DNA of 38,438 nt from Leeuwenhoekiella sp. (GTDB taxonomy: Bacteria; Bacteroidota; Bacteroidia; Flavobacteriales; Flavobacteriaceae): positions 1-38,438 of the forward strand of contig DRGP01000254.1 in the NCBI GenBank assembly GCA_011050015.1. Reading direction: 5' to 3'. Position numbers and translations under genes: made by a program. Every line of letters starts with the position of its first letter. The stretch's first letter is position 1. The notes beneath the pieces are model-generated. The model saw nothing but the letters and a program-made list of their open reading frames with translations, had not been told where the DNA came from and ran no database searches. This document shows, piece after piece, positions 16,544 through 24,766 of the stretch.

Positions 16544-17536
16544 TTGGCCAAAATTGATACTATAGATGTCGGGGATTTCCCCTTGTTGCTCGCCCCCATG
16601 GAAGATGTGAGCGATCCCCCTTTTCGTGCCCTTTGCAAAGAGCAGGGTGCTGATGTGGTGTATACCGAATTTATATCCAGCGAAGGCCTCATCCGCGATG
16701 CTGCAAAAAGCACTATGAAACTTGATATTTATGAGAAAGAACGTCCCGTGGGCATTCAGATTTTTGGCGCCAACCTTGACTCCATGCTGCGCAGTGTGGA
16801 AATCGTGGAAGCTTCTGGGCCAGATATTATTGATATAAACTTTGGCTGCCCGGTAAAAAAAGTGGTTTCCAAAGGTGCCGGCGCAGGAATTCTAAAGGAT
16901 ATAGATCTCATGGTTTCGCTTACTGAAGCTATGGTAAAGCATACCAAACTTCCCATTACGGTAAAGACCAGACTGGGCTGGGACCACGATTCCATTAAAA
17001 TCGTCGAAGTCGCAGAGCGTTTACAGGACGTGGGCTGCAAGGCGATCGCCATTCACGGCAGGACCCGCGCACAAATGTATAAGGGTGAGGCCAACTGGGC
17101 GCCCATTGCTGAAGTAAAGAACAACTCGCGCATGCATATTCCGGTTTTTGGCAACGGCGATGTAGATACCCCAGAAAAAGCTGTGCAAATGCGTGATGAT
17201 TATGGTCTGGACGGCGCTATGATAGGCCGTGCGAGCATCGGTTATCCCTGGTTTTTTAAAGGAGTCAAACACTATTTTAAAACAGGTAAACATTTGGCTC
17301 CACCAAGCATGCAGCAACGCGTAGATGCTGCGAGAAGACATTTAACAATGGCGATCGATTGGAAAGGGGAGAAACTGGGCGTTTTTGAAACCCGCCGTCA
17401 TTATACCAATTATTTTAAGGGAATCCCCAATTTTAAGGAATACCGCATGAAAATGGTGACCAGCGACGATTCTGTAGATGTTTTTGCCGCTTTTGATGAG
17501 GTTGAAGAGCGTTTTGCAGATTACAGTTTCGTCTGA
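16544..17536 (+). CDS. dusB: tRNA-dihydrouridine synthase DusB
   Basis: 330-residue FMN enzyme that reduces uridine to dihydrouridine in tRNA. LLLAPMEDVSDPPFRAL (14-30) is the flavin-binding start of the TIM barrel; the catalytic acid Cys102 is in INFGCPVKKVV; KTRLGWD (141-147), HGRTRAQMYKGEANW and GNGDVDTPEKA line the FMN site as in DusB. The start is a TTG at 16544 (read as MAKIDTIDVGDFP): it lies where DusB proteins normally begin, and the first in-frame ATG is inside the APMED motif, which cannot be the start. It leads a dusB-plsC-HD operon with a 20-base gap to the next gene. Confidence 0.93.
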   Translation: MAKIDTIDVGDFPLLLAPMEDVSDPPFRALCKEQGADVVYTEFISSEGLIRDAAKSTMKLDIYEKERPVGIQIFGANLDSMLRSVEIVEASGPDIIDINFGCPVKKVVSKGAGAGILKDIDLMVSLTEAMVKHTKLPITVKTRLGWDHDSIKIVEVAERLQDVGCKAIAIHGRTRAQMYKGEANWAPIAEVKNNSRMHIPVFGNGDVDTPEKAVQMRDDYGLDGAMIGRASIGYPWFFKGVKHYFKTGKHLAPPSMQQRVDAARRHLTMAIDWKGEKLGVFETRRHYTNYFKGIPNFKEYRMKMVTSDDSVDVFAAFDEVEERFADYSFV

Positions 17537-17556
17537 TCTTTCAAAAAAAATGAGCT

Positions 17557-18354
17557 ATGCCTTCGCCAAAAAAAATACTTTCCTATCCCTTGAGCATCAT
17601 CTTTTTGATCGCTTTTTTTGGCTGCCTGGTGATTTTTCATCCCATACAATGGTTTTGCCTAAAGTTTTTTGGATATCAAGCGCATAAAAAAAGTGTAGAT
17701 TACCTCAATTTTATGCTCATGCGTTCTTTAAATCTGCTGGGCACGACTTTTCATTTCGAGAATCCCTATACGATAAACCGCGATCAGCCGTGCATTATTG
17801 TGGCCAATCACCAAGGACCGTACGACATTCCACCCATAATCTGGTACCTGCGCAAATTACACCCCAAGTTTATTAGTAAAAAAGAACTTGGCAAGGGTAT
17901 TCCCAGTATTTCCTACAACCTGCGCCATGGCGGTTCTGCGCTCATCGACCGCAAGGACAAATTAAAGTCTTTAAAAACAATAAAGACCTTGACCGAAACG
18001 CTGAATACAACGCACCGCAGCGTGGTCATTTTTCCAGAAGGTACGCGCAGTAAAGATGGCATCCCGCAGGCATTTTCACCCGGGGGCTTGATCACGCTAT
18101 TTACGGCCATGCCAGATGCGCTGGTCATCCCACTTACCATTCACAACAGTTGGAAATTGATGCGCTGGGGCAGTTACCCCATAGACCTGGGCGTCAAAGT
18201 GCGGCACATTGTGCATGAACCCATTCTGGTTTCTTCTATGCCGGTGCGTCAGCTCGTTCAAAAAGTACAGGAAGTGGTGCTGGCCGATTTTCCTGAAATC
18301 CACCGCCGCAAAAGGGAACCGAGGGAACGCCCCGCCCAAAAAACCGATTCATGA
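17557..18354 (+). CDS. Lysophospholipid (1-acylglycerol-3-phosphate) acyltransferase, PlsC-like
   Basis: 265 residues. A membrane helix at 10-28 (YPLSIIFLIAFFGCLVIF) is followed by the acyltransferase domain with NHQGPYD (84-90), the HxxxxD catalytic motif His85-Asp90, and IFPEGTRSKDG (158-168), the phosphate-binding motif; a later VIPLTIHNSW is the fourth motif. It should add the second acyl chain to lysophosphatidic acid, or a related lysolipid, at the inner membrane. Because Bacteroidota carry several such acyltransferases (glycerophospholipid and ornithine/glycine lipid types), the exact acceptor is unknown. The end overlaps the HD-domain gene by four bases (ATGA). The C-terminus is strongly basic (RRKREPRERPAQKTD). 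Confidence 0.87.
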   Translation: MPSPKKILSYPLSIIFLIAFFGCLVIFHPIQWFCLKFFGYQAHKKSVDYLNFMLMRSLNLLGTTFHFENPYTINRDQPCIIVANHQGPYDIPPIIWYLRKLHPKFISKKELGKGIPSISYNLRHGGSALIDRKDKLKSLKTIKTLTETLNTTHRSVVIFPEGTRSKDGIPQAFSPGGLITLFTAMPDALVIPLTIHNSWKLMRWGSYPIDLGVKVRHIVHEPILVSSMPVRQLVQKVQEVVLADFPEIHRRKREPRERPAQKTDS

Positions 18355-19019
18355 AAGAATTATCAGAAAAACAAACGCAATTTGTATCCCGTACGGCAGA
18401 TTTTGTCAAGAAAACATTGAAAAATGCTGAAGGCGGTCACGATTGGTTTCATACCCAGCGTGTGTATAATAATTCGCTGCATATAGCCAGCGGGGAGAAA
18501 GTAAATGTTTTTATCGTTGCCCTGGGCGCGTTGTTGCACGATATCGCAGATTCCAAATTTTATGGTGGTGATGAAACAGTAGGTCCAAAAATGGCGCAGG
18601 ATTTTCTTGACGAAAACAAAATCGAAAAGCGTATCAGCGATCACGTGATTGCTATTATTAAAAATATCTCTTTTAAAGGTGGGAATACCACAAAAGCATT
18701 TGATTCTGCTGAATTACAAGTCGTGCAGGATGCAGACCGACTGGACGCCATCGGTGCCATAGGGATAGCTCGCACTTTCAATTACGGTGGTTTTAAAAAC
18801 CGAAAACTTTACGATCCCGAAATAAGGCCGCAAATGGATATGGATGTTGAAACCTATAAAAAATCCACCGCGCCTACAATCAATCATTTTTATGAAAAGT
18901 TACTGCTGCTCAAAGACCGGATGAACACTGAAACTGGCCGTAATCTTGCCCAAGAACGCCACACTTATATGGAAAGTTTTTTAGATCAGTTTTATAAAGA
19001 ATGGGAGGGGAATAGATAA
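18351..19019 (+). CDS. HD-domain phosphohydrolase
   Basis: 222 residues of the small HD-domain group (YedJ/YpgQ-like). Metal-binding residues are visible: His34 in GGHDWFHTQRVY, His63-Asp64 in LLHDIADSKF and Asp127 in VVQDADRLDAIGAIG, the last being the signature of this subgroup. Relatives hydrolyse nucleotides or pyrophosphate bonds, so a nucleotide pyrophosphohydrolase role is likely but not certain. It is coupled to the plsC-like gene by a four-base overlap. It is followed by the 32-base palindrome at 19056, which may end the operon. Confidence 0.85.
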   Translation: MKELSEKQTQFVSRTADFVKKTLKNAEGGHDWFHTQRVYNNSLHIASGEKVNVFIVALGALLHDIADSKFYGGDETVGPKMAQDFLDENKIEKRISDHVIAIIKNISFKGGNTTKAFDSAELQVVQDADRLDAIGAIGIARTFNYGGFKNRKLYDPEIRPQMDMDVETYKKSTAPTINHFYEKLLLLKDRMNTETGRNLAQERHTYMESFLDQFYKEWEGNR

Positions 19020-19055
19020 TTTTAAAACTCCTCAGAAATTTCTCGCCAAGCACTA

Positions 19056-19087
19056 GGTAATATTTACCCGAGCGGGTAAATATTACC
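19056..19087. repeat. Near-perfect 32-base palindrome
   Basis: The arms GGTAATATTTACCCG (19056-19070) and CGGGTAAATATTACC (19073-19087) are exact reverse complements, separated by AG. No T run follows, so it is not a classic terminator, though it could still end the dusB-plsC-HD transcript 36 bases after its stop. The symmetric TTTACCCGnnCGGGTAAA core also looks like a site for a dimeric repressor acting on the gene at 19234. The remaining 146 bases to that start contain no other clear signal. Confidence 0.7.
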
Positions 19088-19233
19088 CTATCTAGCAAAA
19101 AAACTTCCAGCGTAATATTTTGTAATTAGTTAATAATCAGTATTTTGATTTATAAACACGGCAGCACCTTATTTTGTGGTAAGCGTTTTGTGCTATCAGG
19201 GTACGAGAGGATTAATTATGAAATAAGAATATC

Positions 19234-19977
19234 ATGGCAACGCACATTACCTTAAGAAAGCGTATAAATGCCGTCCTGGCGCTTTCAATAGTTTTTTTAC
19301 TGATCTTGGTGACAAACCGTATAGATCAAAAACATGTTGACGTTGCTCAAAACTCTGTAAAAGAGGTTTATAATGATCGTGTTTTAGTACAGAATTACAT
19401 TTTTTCAATATCAAATATATTATTTGCTAAACAACTTGCCTTAAAAGATAGCCTATTTGAGAATGATGATGATCACCAAAATAGAAATTTAGAGCAGCTA
19501 CTTGCTGATTTTCATGCTACAAAGCTAACCTCGAAGGAAGCAATACATCTTAAAAGCCTGCAAGATAATTTGGAGGTTTTAAGAAAACTTGAAAATCAAA
19601 AAATTCAACATGAAGGAGATTCAGGACTCCTGAAAAATAAAATAGCCGGCACCCTGGCTACGATGCATGCTAACCTATACGACCTTTCTAAAATTCAAAT
19701 TCATGAAAGTAGGTACCTAACAAGTAGTGCACAGAAGTCGCTAGATACTAGTGAATTTCTTTCTAATCTGGAAATAGGGGGACTTATCTTTATAGGTATA
19801 GTCATTCAATTCATCCTTTTTTATCGCAGAAAAAAAGGTTCTGAAAGCTATCATGCTAACCGCAGGAAGAATCAGTTTCAAAGCACCGAAAATCGGTCTC
19901 CTAATATACCTTACCCATCCCGTTATGGTTCAAAAACTTTTACGCATAACTCCATTTCAGAAATTTGTAAAAATTGA
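19234..19977 (+). CDS. Four-helix-bundle membrane sensor-like protein
   Basis: 247 residues: membrane helix at 12-28 (NAVLALSIVFLLILVTN), a helical periplasmic part at 30-178 rich in Leu, Gln and Lys, a second membrane helix at 181-197 (IGGLIFIGIVIQFILFY), then RRKK. This is the topology of the 4HB_MCP sensor domain without any methyl-accepting or kinase output part, as in short Bacteroidota proteins. From about residue 200 the sequence is polar and low in family character (NRSPNIPYPSRYGSKTF), and its final 53 bases overlap nhaA in another frame; the natural end may have been lost. It may modulate the transporter, but this rests only on position. Confidence 0.6.
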   Translation: MATHITLRKRINAVLALSIVFLLILVTNRIDQKHVDVAQNSVKEVYNDRVLVQNYIFSISNILFAKQLALKDSLFENDDDHQNRNLEQLLADFHATKLTSKEAIHLKSLQDNLEVLRKLENQKIQHEGDSGLLKNKIAGTLATMHANLYDLSKIQIHESRYLTSSAQKSLDTSEFLSNLEIGGLIFIGIVIQFILFYRRKKGSESYHANRRKNQFQSTENRSPNIPYPSRYGSKTFTHNSISEICKN

Positions 19978-21226
19978 GAGTTTTGGAGGTATACTGATAT
20001 TATTAGCGACGATTATTGCCTTAATTTGGGCAAATTCTTCTTTTGGGGCAAGTTATTCTTCCTTATGGAATTATAAAATAGGCTTTAAAACAGAAGGTTT
20101 TGAACTGTATAAACCTTTGATCCTCTGGGTGAACGATGGTTTTATGACCGTTTTCTTTTTTCTGATCGGTCTTGAGATAAAAAGGGAAGTACGCATCGGC
20201 GAACTGAATTCATTAAAGAAAATGGCCTTTCCGCTCTTTGGAGCTATCGGTGGAATGTTAGTTCCCATTGCACTTTTTATTTTTCTAAACCAGAACGAGG
20301 CAACCTTTAAAGGTTGGGGCATACCCATGGCGACCGATATTGCCTTTTCCCTGGCCATTTTAAATGCACTGGGAAAAAGAATACCGCTGAGCCTTAAAAT
20401 ATTCCTGACTGCTTTTGCTATTGTAGACGACCTGGGAGCGGTACTCGTAATTGCCATTTTTTATAGTGGTACGATTAATTTATCCCTGCTCGCAATGGCT
20501 TTGATCTTATTGTTTTCACTTTACTTTTTATCCTATAAGCAATATTATTCAAAATTCTTGCTAATAACTTTTGGACTGATTATCTGGGTTTTATTCTTAA
20601 AATCAGGCATTCACCCTACACTTGCGGGAGTATTACTGGCTTTTTCGGTACCTATTAGACAAAAGATCAATACACCGGAATTTATAGAAAACCTCGTTGC
20701 CATTACTACTAATATTAAAGAGACATCAGTAGTTAAAAAACCTATTCTAAGCAAGGAGCAGATACAGCAAATAGACGACCTGCAAGACTGGACGAGCCGT
20801 TATCAATCCCCATTACAGCACATGGAGCATAGTTTGCACGGGTGGGTGGCCTATTTAATCATACCGCTATTTGCACTGGCAAACGCTGGGGTCACATTAA
20901 TCAGCGATCTGGAGATGAATAGCGCTTTGATCATCAATATCGTACTAGGTCTTGTTCTAGGTAAAAGCCTGGGGATTACCCTAGTGGTTCTACTTGCAAA
21001 AAAGCTAAGATTAGTGAGCATTCCTGAAGACATCTCCCTGCGCCACATCATAGGCACTTCTTTTCTCGCCGGTATAGGCTTTACAATGGCAATCTTTGTG
21101 TCAAACCTGGCTTTTGAAAGCGATCCCGTATACAATTTGTCCGCTAAAATAGGGATTCTTATTGCTTCGGTATTGGCTGCAATTTTTGGTTACTTGATTT
21201 TGAGATTGAAAACCACGCGTTCCTGA
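19925..21226 (+). CDS. nhaA: Na+/H+ antiporter NhaA
   Basis: 433 residues from the ATG at 19925 (MVQKLLRITPFQKFVKIES). The frame is open back to 19853, but NhaA proteins begin shortly before the FxKFxxxES segment. Twelve membrane helices are expected. The transport residues are present: Asp138 in MATDIAFSL, and the paired Asp168-Asp169 in AFAIVDDLGAVL, with GLEIKREVRIGEL (82-94) before them. It exports Na+ (or Li+) in exchange for protons at the inner membrane, important for alkaline and salt tolerance. The start lies inside the preceding gene, 53 bases before its stop, so it is probably co-transcribed and translationally dependent. Between the middle helices there is a loop of about 60 residues (KINTPEFIENL ... 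YQSPLQHME), common in longer NhaA proteins of Bacteroidota. Confidence 0.93.
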   Translation: MVQKLLRITPFQKFVKIESFGGILILLATIIALIWANSSFGASYSSLWNYKIGFKTEGFELYKPLILWVNDGFMTVFFFLIGLEIKREVRIGELNSLKKMAFPLFGAIGGMLVPIALFIFLNQNEATFKGWGIPMATDIAFSLAILNALGKRIPLSLKIFLTAFAIVDDLGAVLVIAIFYSGTINLSLLAMALILLFSLYFLSYKQYYSKFLLITFGLIIWVLFLKSGIHPTLAGVLLAFSVPIRQKINTPEFIENLVAITTNIKETSVVKKPILSKEQIQQIDDLQDWTSRYQSPLQHMEHSLHGWVAYLIIPLFALANAGVTLISDLEMNSALIINIVLGLVLGKSLGITLVVLLAKKLRLVSIPEDISLRHIIGTSFLAGIGFTMAIFVSNLAFESDPVYNLSAKIGILIASVLAAIFGYLILRLKTTRS

Positions 21227-21241
21227 GCAGGCCATTTTTAA

Positions 21242-21265
21242 TGTTTTGCCGATGGACGGAAAACA
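21242..21265. terminator. Possible convergent terminator hairpin
   Basis: TGTTTT-G-CCG (21242-21251) pairs with CGG-AAAACA (21257-21265) with one bulged G. It sits between the stop codons of nhaA and the aldehyde dehydrogenase. Weak: the GC part is only three pairs. Confidence 0.3.
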
Positions 21266-21266
21266 C

Positions 21267-22820
21267 TTACAAATCAAACTTTATCCCCTGCGCCAGCGGT
21301 AATTCGGTAGTGTAATTAATGGTATTGGTTTGGCGGCGCATATATATTTTCCAGGCGTCAGAACCACTTTCACGACCACCGCCTGTTTCTTTTTCACCGC
21401 CAAAAGCACCCCCAATTTCGGCTCCAGAAGTACCAATATTTACATTGGCGATCCCACAATCACTGCCTTCGACACTTAGGAAACGTTCTGCTTCGCGCAG
21501 ATTATTGGTCATAATTGCCGAAGAAAGCCCTTGTTTTACGCCATTTTGTAGATCGAGCGCGTTTTCTACGTCACCACTATACTTCAGCAAGTATAAAATG
21601 GGGGCAAACGTCTCGTGTTGTACGATCTCATAATTATTACTGGCTTCCGCAATGGCAGGTTTTACATAACAACCACTTTCATAACCTTCACCTTCCAGTA
21701 CGCCCCCTTCAACGAGAAGGTGACCGCCGGCTTTTACCACTTCGTCGAGGGCTTTCTGATAGTTTTTTACCGCATCTTTATCAATAACCGGCCCCACGTG
21801 GTTATTTTCATCCAGGGGATCACCAATACGTAACTGCTTATACGCTTCCACCAGCGCGTTTTTTACCTGGTCGTATCGCGATTCATGCACGATAAGTCGG
21901 CGTGTGGAAGTACAGCGCTGTCCGGCCGTTCCCACCGCGCCAAAAACAGCGCCTATGACTGTCATTTTAAGATCAGCATCAGGAGTTACGATAATGGCGT
22001 TGTTTCCGCCCAGTTCTAGCAAGGTCTTGCCCAAACGTTCGCCAACGACGGCCGCCACTTTTTTGCCCATTTTTATGGAGCCGGTGGCCGAAATAAGCGG
22101 AACACGGGAATCTTTGGTCATTAGTTCGCCTACTTTATAATCGCCGCTTATGAGGTTTGAAATCCCTTCCGGAAGGTTATTTTCCTTGAAAATGCGGGCT
22201 GCTATATGTTGGCAGGCCACGCCCGTCAATGGCGTCTTTTCCGAAGGTTTCCATACGGTAACATCGCCACAAACCCAGGCCAGCGCCGTATTCCACGCCC
22301 AGACCGCAACCGGAAAGTTAAATGCTGAAATGATGCCTACGACACCCAGCGGATGATATTGCTCATACATACGATGCCCAGGGCGCTCAGAATGCATAGT
22401 CAGGCCGTGCAACTGCCGTGAAAGTCCTACTGCAAAATCACAGATGTCTATCATTTCCTGCACCTCGCCAAGTCCTTCTTGATACGATTTTCCCATTTCA
22501 TATGAAACCAGTTGACCCAGTGGTTCTTTTAGCCGGCGCAGCTCGTCGTTAAACTGGCGCACAATCTCCCCGCGGTGCGGGGCCGGCATTTTCCGCCAGG
22601 TTTTAAAGGCTGCCGTGGCGGTTTCCAAAACCTGATTATATTCTTCTGGAGTTGTTGTGGTTACCTGTGCAATGGTTTTGCCATCTACGGGTGAAACCGA
22701 ATTAAAAGTTTCGCCTTTGGCATAGGTTTTAGAGCCGGTGGAAGAACCCTCATTTTTTGAGGTGATCAAAAGGGCTTCGAGTACTTTTTCTAGATTGAAA
22801 CTTGCAGAGGTTGTAGGCAT
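21267..22820 (-). CDS. ALDH7-family aldehyde dehydrogenase (aminoadipate-semialdehyde type)
   Basis: 517 residues, NAD-dependent. Asn168 (SAFNFP), Lys191 (VWKPSEKTP), the general base Glu269 (LLELGGNN) and the nucleophile Cys303 (GTAGQRCTST) are all present. The C-terminal GGAFGGEKETGGGRESGSD is the mark of the ALDH7 (antiquitin/AmaB) group, which oxidises alpha-aminoadipate semialdehyde/piperideine-6-carboxylate in lysine breakdown. It is followed upstream by the 3-hydroxyanthranilate dioxygenase gene (81-base gap, same strand), which raises the alternative that it acts on 2-aminomuconate semialdehyde; the family marks favour the lysine role. Its 517 residues are normal for the group. Confidence 0.87.
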   Translation of the reverse strand: MPTTSASFNLEKVLEALLITSKNEGSSTGSKTYAKGETFNSVSPVDGKTIAQVTTTTPEEYNQVLETATAAFKTWRKMPAPHRGEIVRQFNDELRRLKEPLGQLVSYEMGKSYQEGLGEVQEMIDICDFAVGLSRQLHGLTMHSERPGHRMYEQYHPLGVVGIISAFNFPVAVWAWNTALAWVCGDVTVWKPSEKTPLTGVACQHIAARIFKENNLPEGISNLISGDYKVGELMTKDSRVPLISATGSIKMGKKVAAVVGERLGKTLLELGGNNAIIVTPDADLKMTVIGAVFGAVGTAGQRCTSTRRLIVHESRYDQVKNALVEAYKQLRIGDPLDENNHVGPVIDKDAVKNYQKALDEVVKAGGHLLVEGGVLEGEGYESGCYVKPAIAEASNNYEIVQHETFAPILYLLKYSGDVENALDLQNGVKQGLSSAIMTNNLREAERFLSVEGSDCGIANVNIGTSGAEIGGAFGGEKETGGGRESGSDAWKIYMRRQTNTINYTTELPLAQGIKFDL

Positions 22821-22901
22821 AATTTTTAAAGATTCTTTATTTTTTAAACGTATTCTTGCGAAGTTACTAATTTAAGGTGTTGAAATTGAGTTAATTTCAA
22901 A

Positions 22902-23441
22902 CTATTCTTCAGCAGTAAATCTAGAATCGACGGGCATAACCGTACCGCAATTATCGCAAGTGCGCAGCTCTTCGCTGGCGTAAAAATGCTTAAAATGCTT
23001 GAGAAAATCTGTTTCTATATCATGTAATGGGAAATAAACCTCATAGAGTTTGGTATTACAGTTATCGCAAAACCACAACAATCCATCTTTGCCCTTCAGA
23101 TCTTTGCGTTTGCGCTCTACCACGAGTCCGATAGAATTTTCCTTACGAACGGGAGAATGTGGCACTTTGGCGGGATGCAAATACATATCTCCAGGGCCCA
23201 ATTGCATCGTGTGCTTTTTGCCCTCTTCTTGTACGTGCACCTCGATCTCGCCTTCTAACTGGTAAAAAAGCTCTTCGGTCTCGTTATAATGATAATCTTT
23301 GCGGGCATTTGGCCCTGCTACGACCATCACAATATAATCACCGGCGTCCTTATATAAATTCTTGTTGCCTACGGGTGGTTTCAACGATTGCCGGTTTTCT
23401 TCCACCCATTTGTTGAGGTTAAACGGTTTTTTAATGGCCAT
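22902..23441 (-). CDS. haaO: 3-hydroxyanthranilate 3,4-dioxygenase
   Basis: 179-residue cupin iron enzyme that opens the ring of 3-hydroxyanthranilate, giving the precursor of quinolinate or, by degradation, 2-aminomuconate semialdehyde. Iron ligands His51, Glu57 and His95 and substrate-binding Arg47, Arg99 and Glu110 fall at the same numbers as in the well-studied bacterial enzyme. A C-terminal rubredoxin-like site has Cys125, Cys128, Cys162 and Cys165 (FCDNCN, TCDNCG). I start at the ATG at 23441 (MAIKKPFNL); a TTG five codons upstream is less likely. Other kynurenine-pathway genes are not in the window, so whether it serves NAD synthesis or tryptophan breakdown is open. Confidence 0.93.
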   Translation of the reverse strand: MAIKKPFNLNKWVEENRQSLKPPVGNKNLYKDAGDYIVMVVAGPNARKDYHYNETEELFYQLEGEIEVHVQEEGKKHTMQLGPGDMYLHPAKVPHSPVRKENSIGLVVERKRKDLKGKDGLLWFCDNCNTKLYEVYFPLHDIETDFLKHFKHFYASEELRTCDNCGTVMPVDSRFTAEE

Positions 23442-23538
23442 AGGTTCTAGTTTCAATAAAAATAGTCATTTTGGCGTCTGCTAAAAACTTATTTCAAAGC
23501 TTTAGCAAAGCATTAAGAGTGCTTAATTTATTGCCAAA

Positions 23539-23614
23539 TCTCCACCCAACCTTGCCCATGGAGAATAAATTTTATTCATATCACAATTCCTTCCTGAAGA
23601 GGGGTTGGGGAGGA
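23539..23614. repeat. Inverted pair of dispersed-repeat fragments
   Basis: A C-rich copy (TCTCCACCCAACCTTGCCC, from 23539) and a G-rich copy (TTCCTTCCTGAAGAGGGG followed by TTGGGGAGGA, 23587-23614) are imperfect reverse complements. Both resemble 5304-5330. The region lies between the divergent dioxygenase and isoaspartyl peptidase genes, and could fold into a hairpin. The open frame across it is not credible as a gene. Confidence 0.4.
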
Positions 23615-23658
23615 CTTTTACTTTATTTTGACTATTTTAGAGGCTTAATAAACGCCAC

Positions 23659-24735
23659 ATGAAACATATTTTTTACTCCCTAGTCTTACTTTTAAGCCTT
23701 TCTGCCTGCAAGGAAAACCCTTCGGGGGAAGATGGTGCAATGACTTCAACCCCTGAAAAACAGCGAGATTCCGTTCAGGATTTTGCTATCGTTATTCACG
23801 GCGGCGCCGGAACGATACTCAAGGAAAACATGACCGACAGCCTGGAAACGGCCTATGAGGCCAAACTCACCGAAGCGATCCAGACCGGTTACAAAATACT
23901 TCAAAATGGGGGTACTAGCCTAGAAGCGGTACAGCGCACCATCAATGTGATGGAAAACTCTCCACTGTTCAATTCCGCCAAGGGCGCGGTGTTTAACCAT
24001 GAGGGAAAAAATGAACTCGATGCTTCTATTATGGATGGCAAAACATTGAATGCCGGAGCGGTTGCTGGTGTGACCAACATTAAAAACCCCATTAATCTGG
24101 CTAATGAGGTTATGGTTAATTCGGAGCACGTATTGCTCAGCGGAAAAGGTGCCGAAGAATTTGCTGAAGAACAGGGACTGGAAATCGTAGATCCTTCTTA
24201 CTTTTTTACCCAAAAGCGTTATGATGCGCTACAGCGTACACTGGAACAGGAAAAAACAGCCAAAAAAGACACAAAAACGGCCTTTTACGACCCATTTATC
24301 AAGGATGACAAATATGGAACGGTAGGTTGTGTCGCCCTTGATAAAAACGGAAACCTGGCTGCCGGAACTTCCACCGGAGGGATGAACAATAAACGCTACA
24401 ACCGTATCGGCGATTCGCCTATTATTGGCGCGGGCACGTATGCCAATAACAAGACCTGCGGCGTTTCTTCCACTGGTTGGGGCGAGTATTTTATGCGCGG
24501 ACTCGTAGCCTATGATATTTCGGCGATGATGGAGTACGGCGGAAAAAGCCTTAAAGAAGCTACAGATGCAGTGATTCAAAAGAAACTTACGAATATGGGC
24601 GGTACCGGCGGCATCATTTCGTTAGACAATAACGGCAACGTCTCGATGGAATTCAACACCCCCGGGATGTACCGCGCGTATATGAATGATAAAGGGGAAT
24701 TACAACTGGGAATTTATAAGGAATTACAGAAATAA
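23659..24735 (+). CDS. Isoaspartyl peptidase / L-asparaginase (type III), lipoprotein
   Basis: 358-residue Ntn-hydrolase precursor. A lipoprotein signal (MKHIFYSLVLLLSLSAC, Cys17) directs it to the cell envelope. The HGGAGT motif (47-52) starts the alpha subunit; the self-cleavage site is before Thr221 in KYGTVGCVA, which becomes the nucleophile of the beta subunit. STGGMNNKRYNRIGDSP (about 236-252) and GTGG near the end are the substrate-binding elements. Relatives remove isoaspartyl residues from dipeptides and hydrolyse asparagine. It starts 217 bases after the divergent haaO start and is followed 31 bases later by a 45-residue peptide gene. Confidence 0.93.
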   Translation: MKHIFYSLVLLLSLSACKENPSGEDGAMTSTPEKQRDSVQDFAIVIHGGAGTILKENMTDSLETAYEAKLTEAIQTGYKILQNGGTSLEAVQRTINVMENSPLFNSAKGAVFNHEGKNELDASIMDGKTLNAGAVAGVTNIKNPINLANEVMVNSEHVLLSGKGAEEFAEEQGLEIVDPSYFFTQKRYDALQRTLEQEKTAKKDTKTAFYDPFIKDDKYGTVGCVALDKNGNLAAGTSTGGMNNKRYNRIGDSPIIGAGTYANNKTCGVSSTGWGEYFMRGLVAYDISAMMEYGGKSLKEATDAVIQKKLTNMGGTGGIISLDNNGNVSMEFNTPGMYRAYMNDKGELQLGIYKELQK

Positions 24736-24766
24736 TTTATTGGTAAACATTTAAAATTAAATAATT

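Noticed and set aside
23471-23662. 63-codon plus-strand frame before the isoaspartyl peptidase
   Set aside because: It runs through the inverted pair of intergenic-repeat fragments, so its codons are explained by the repeat.
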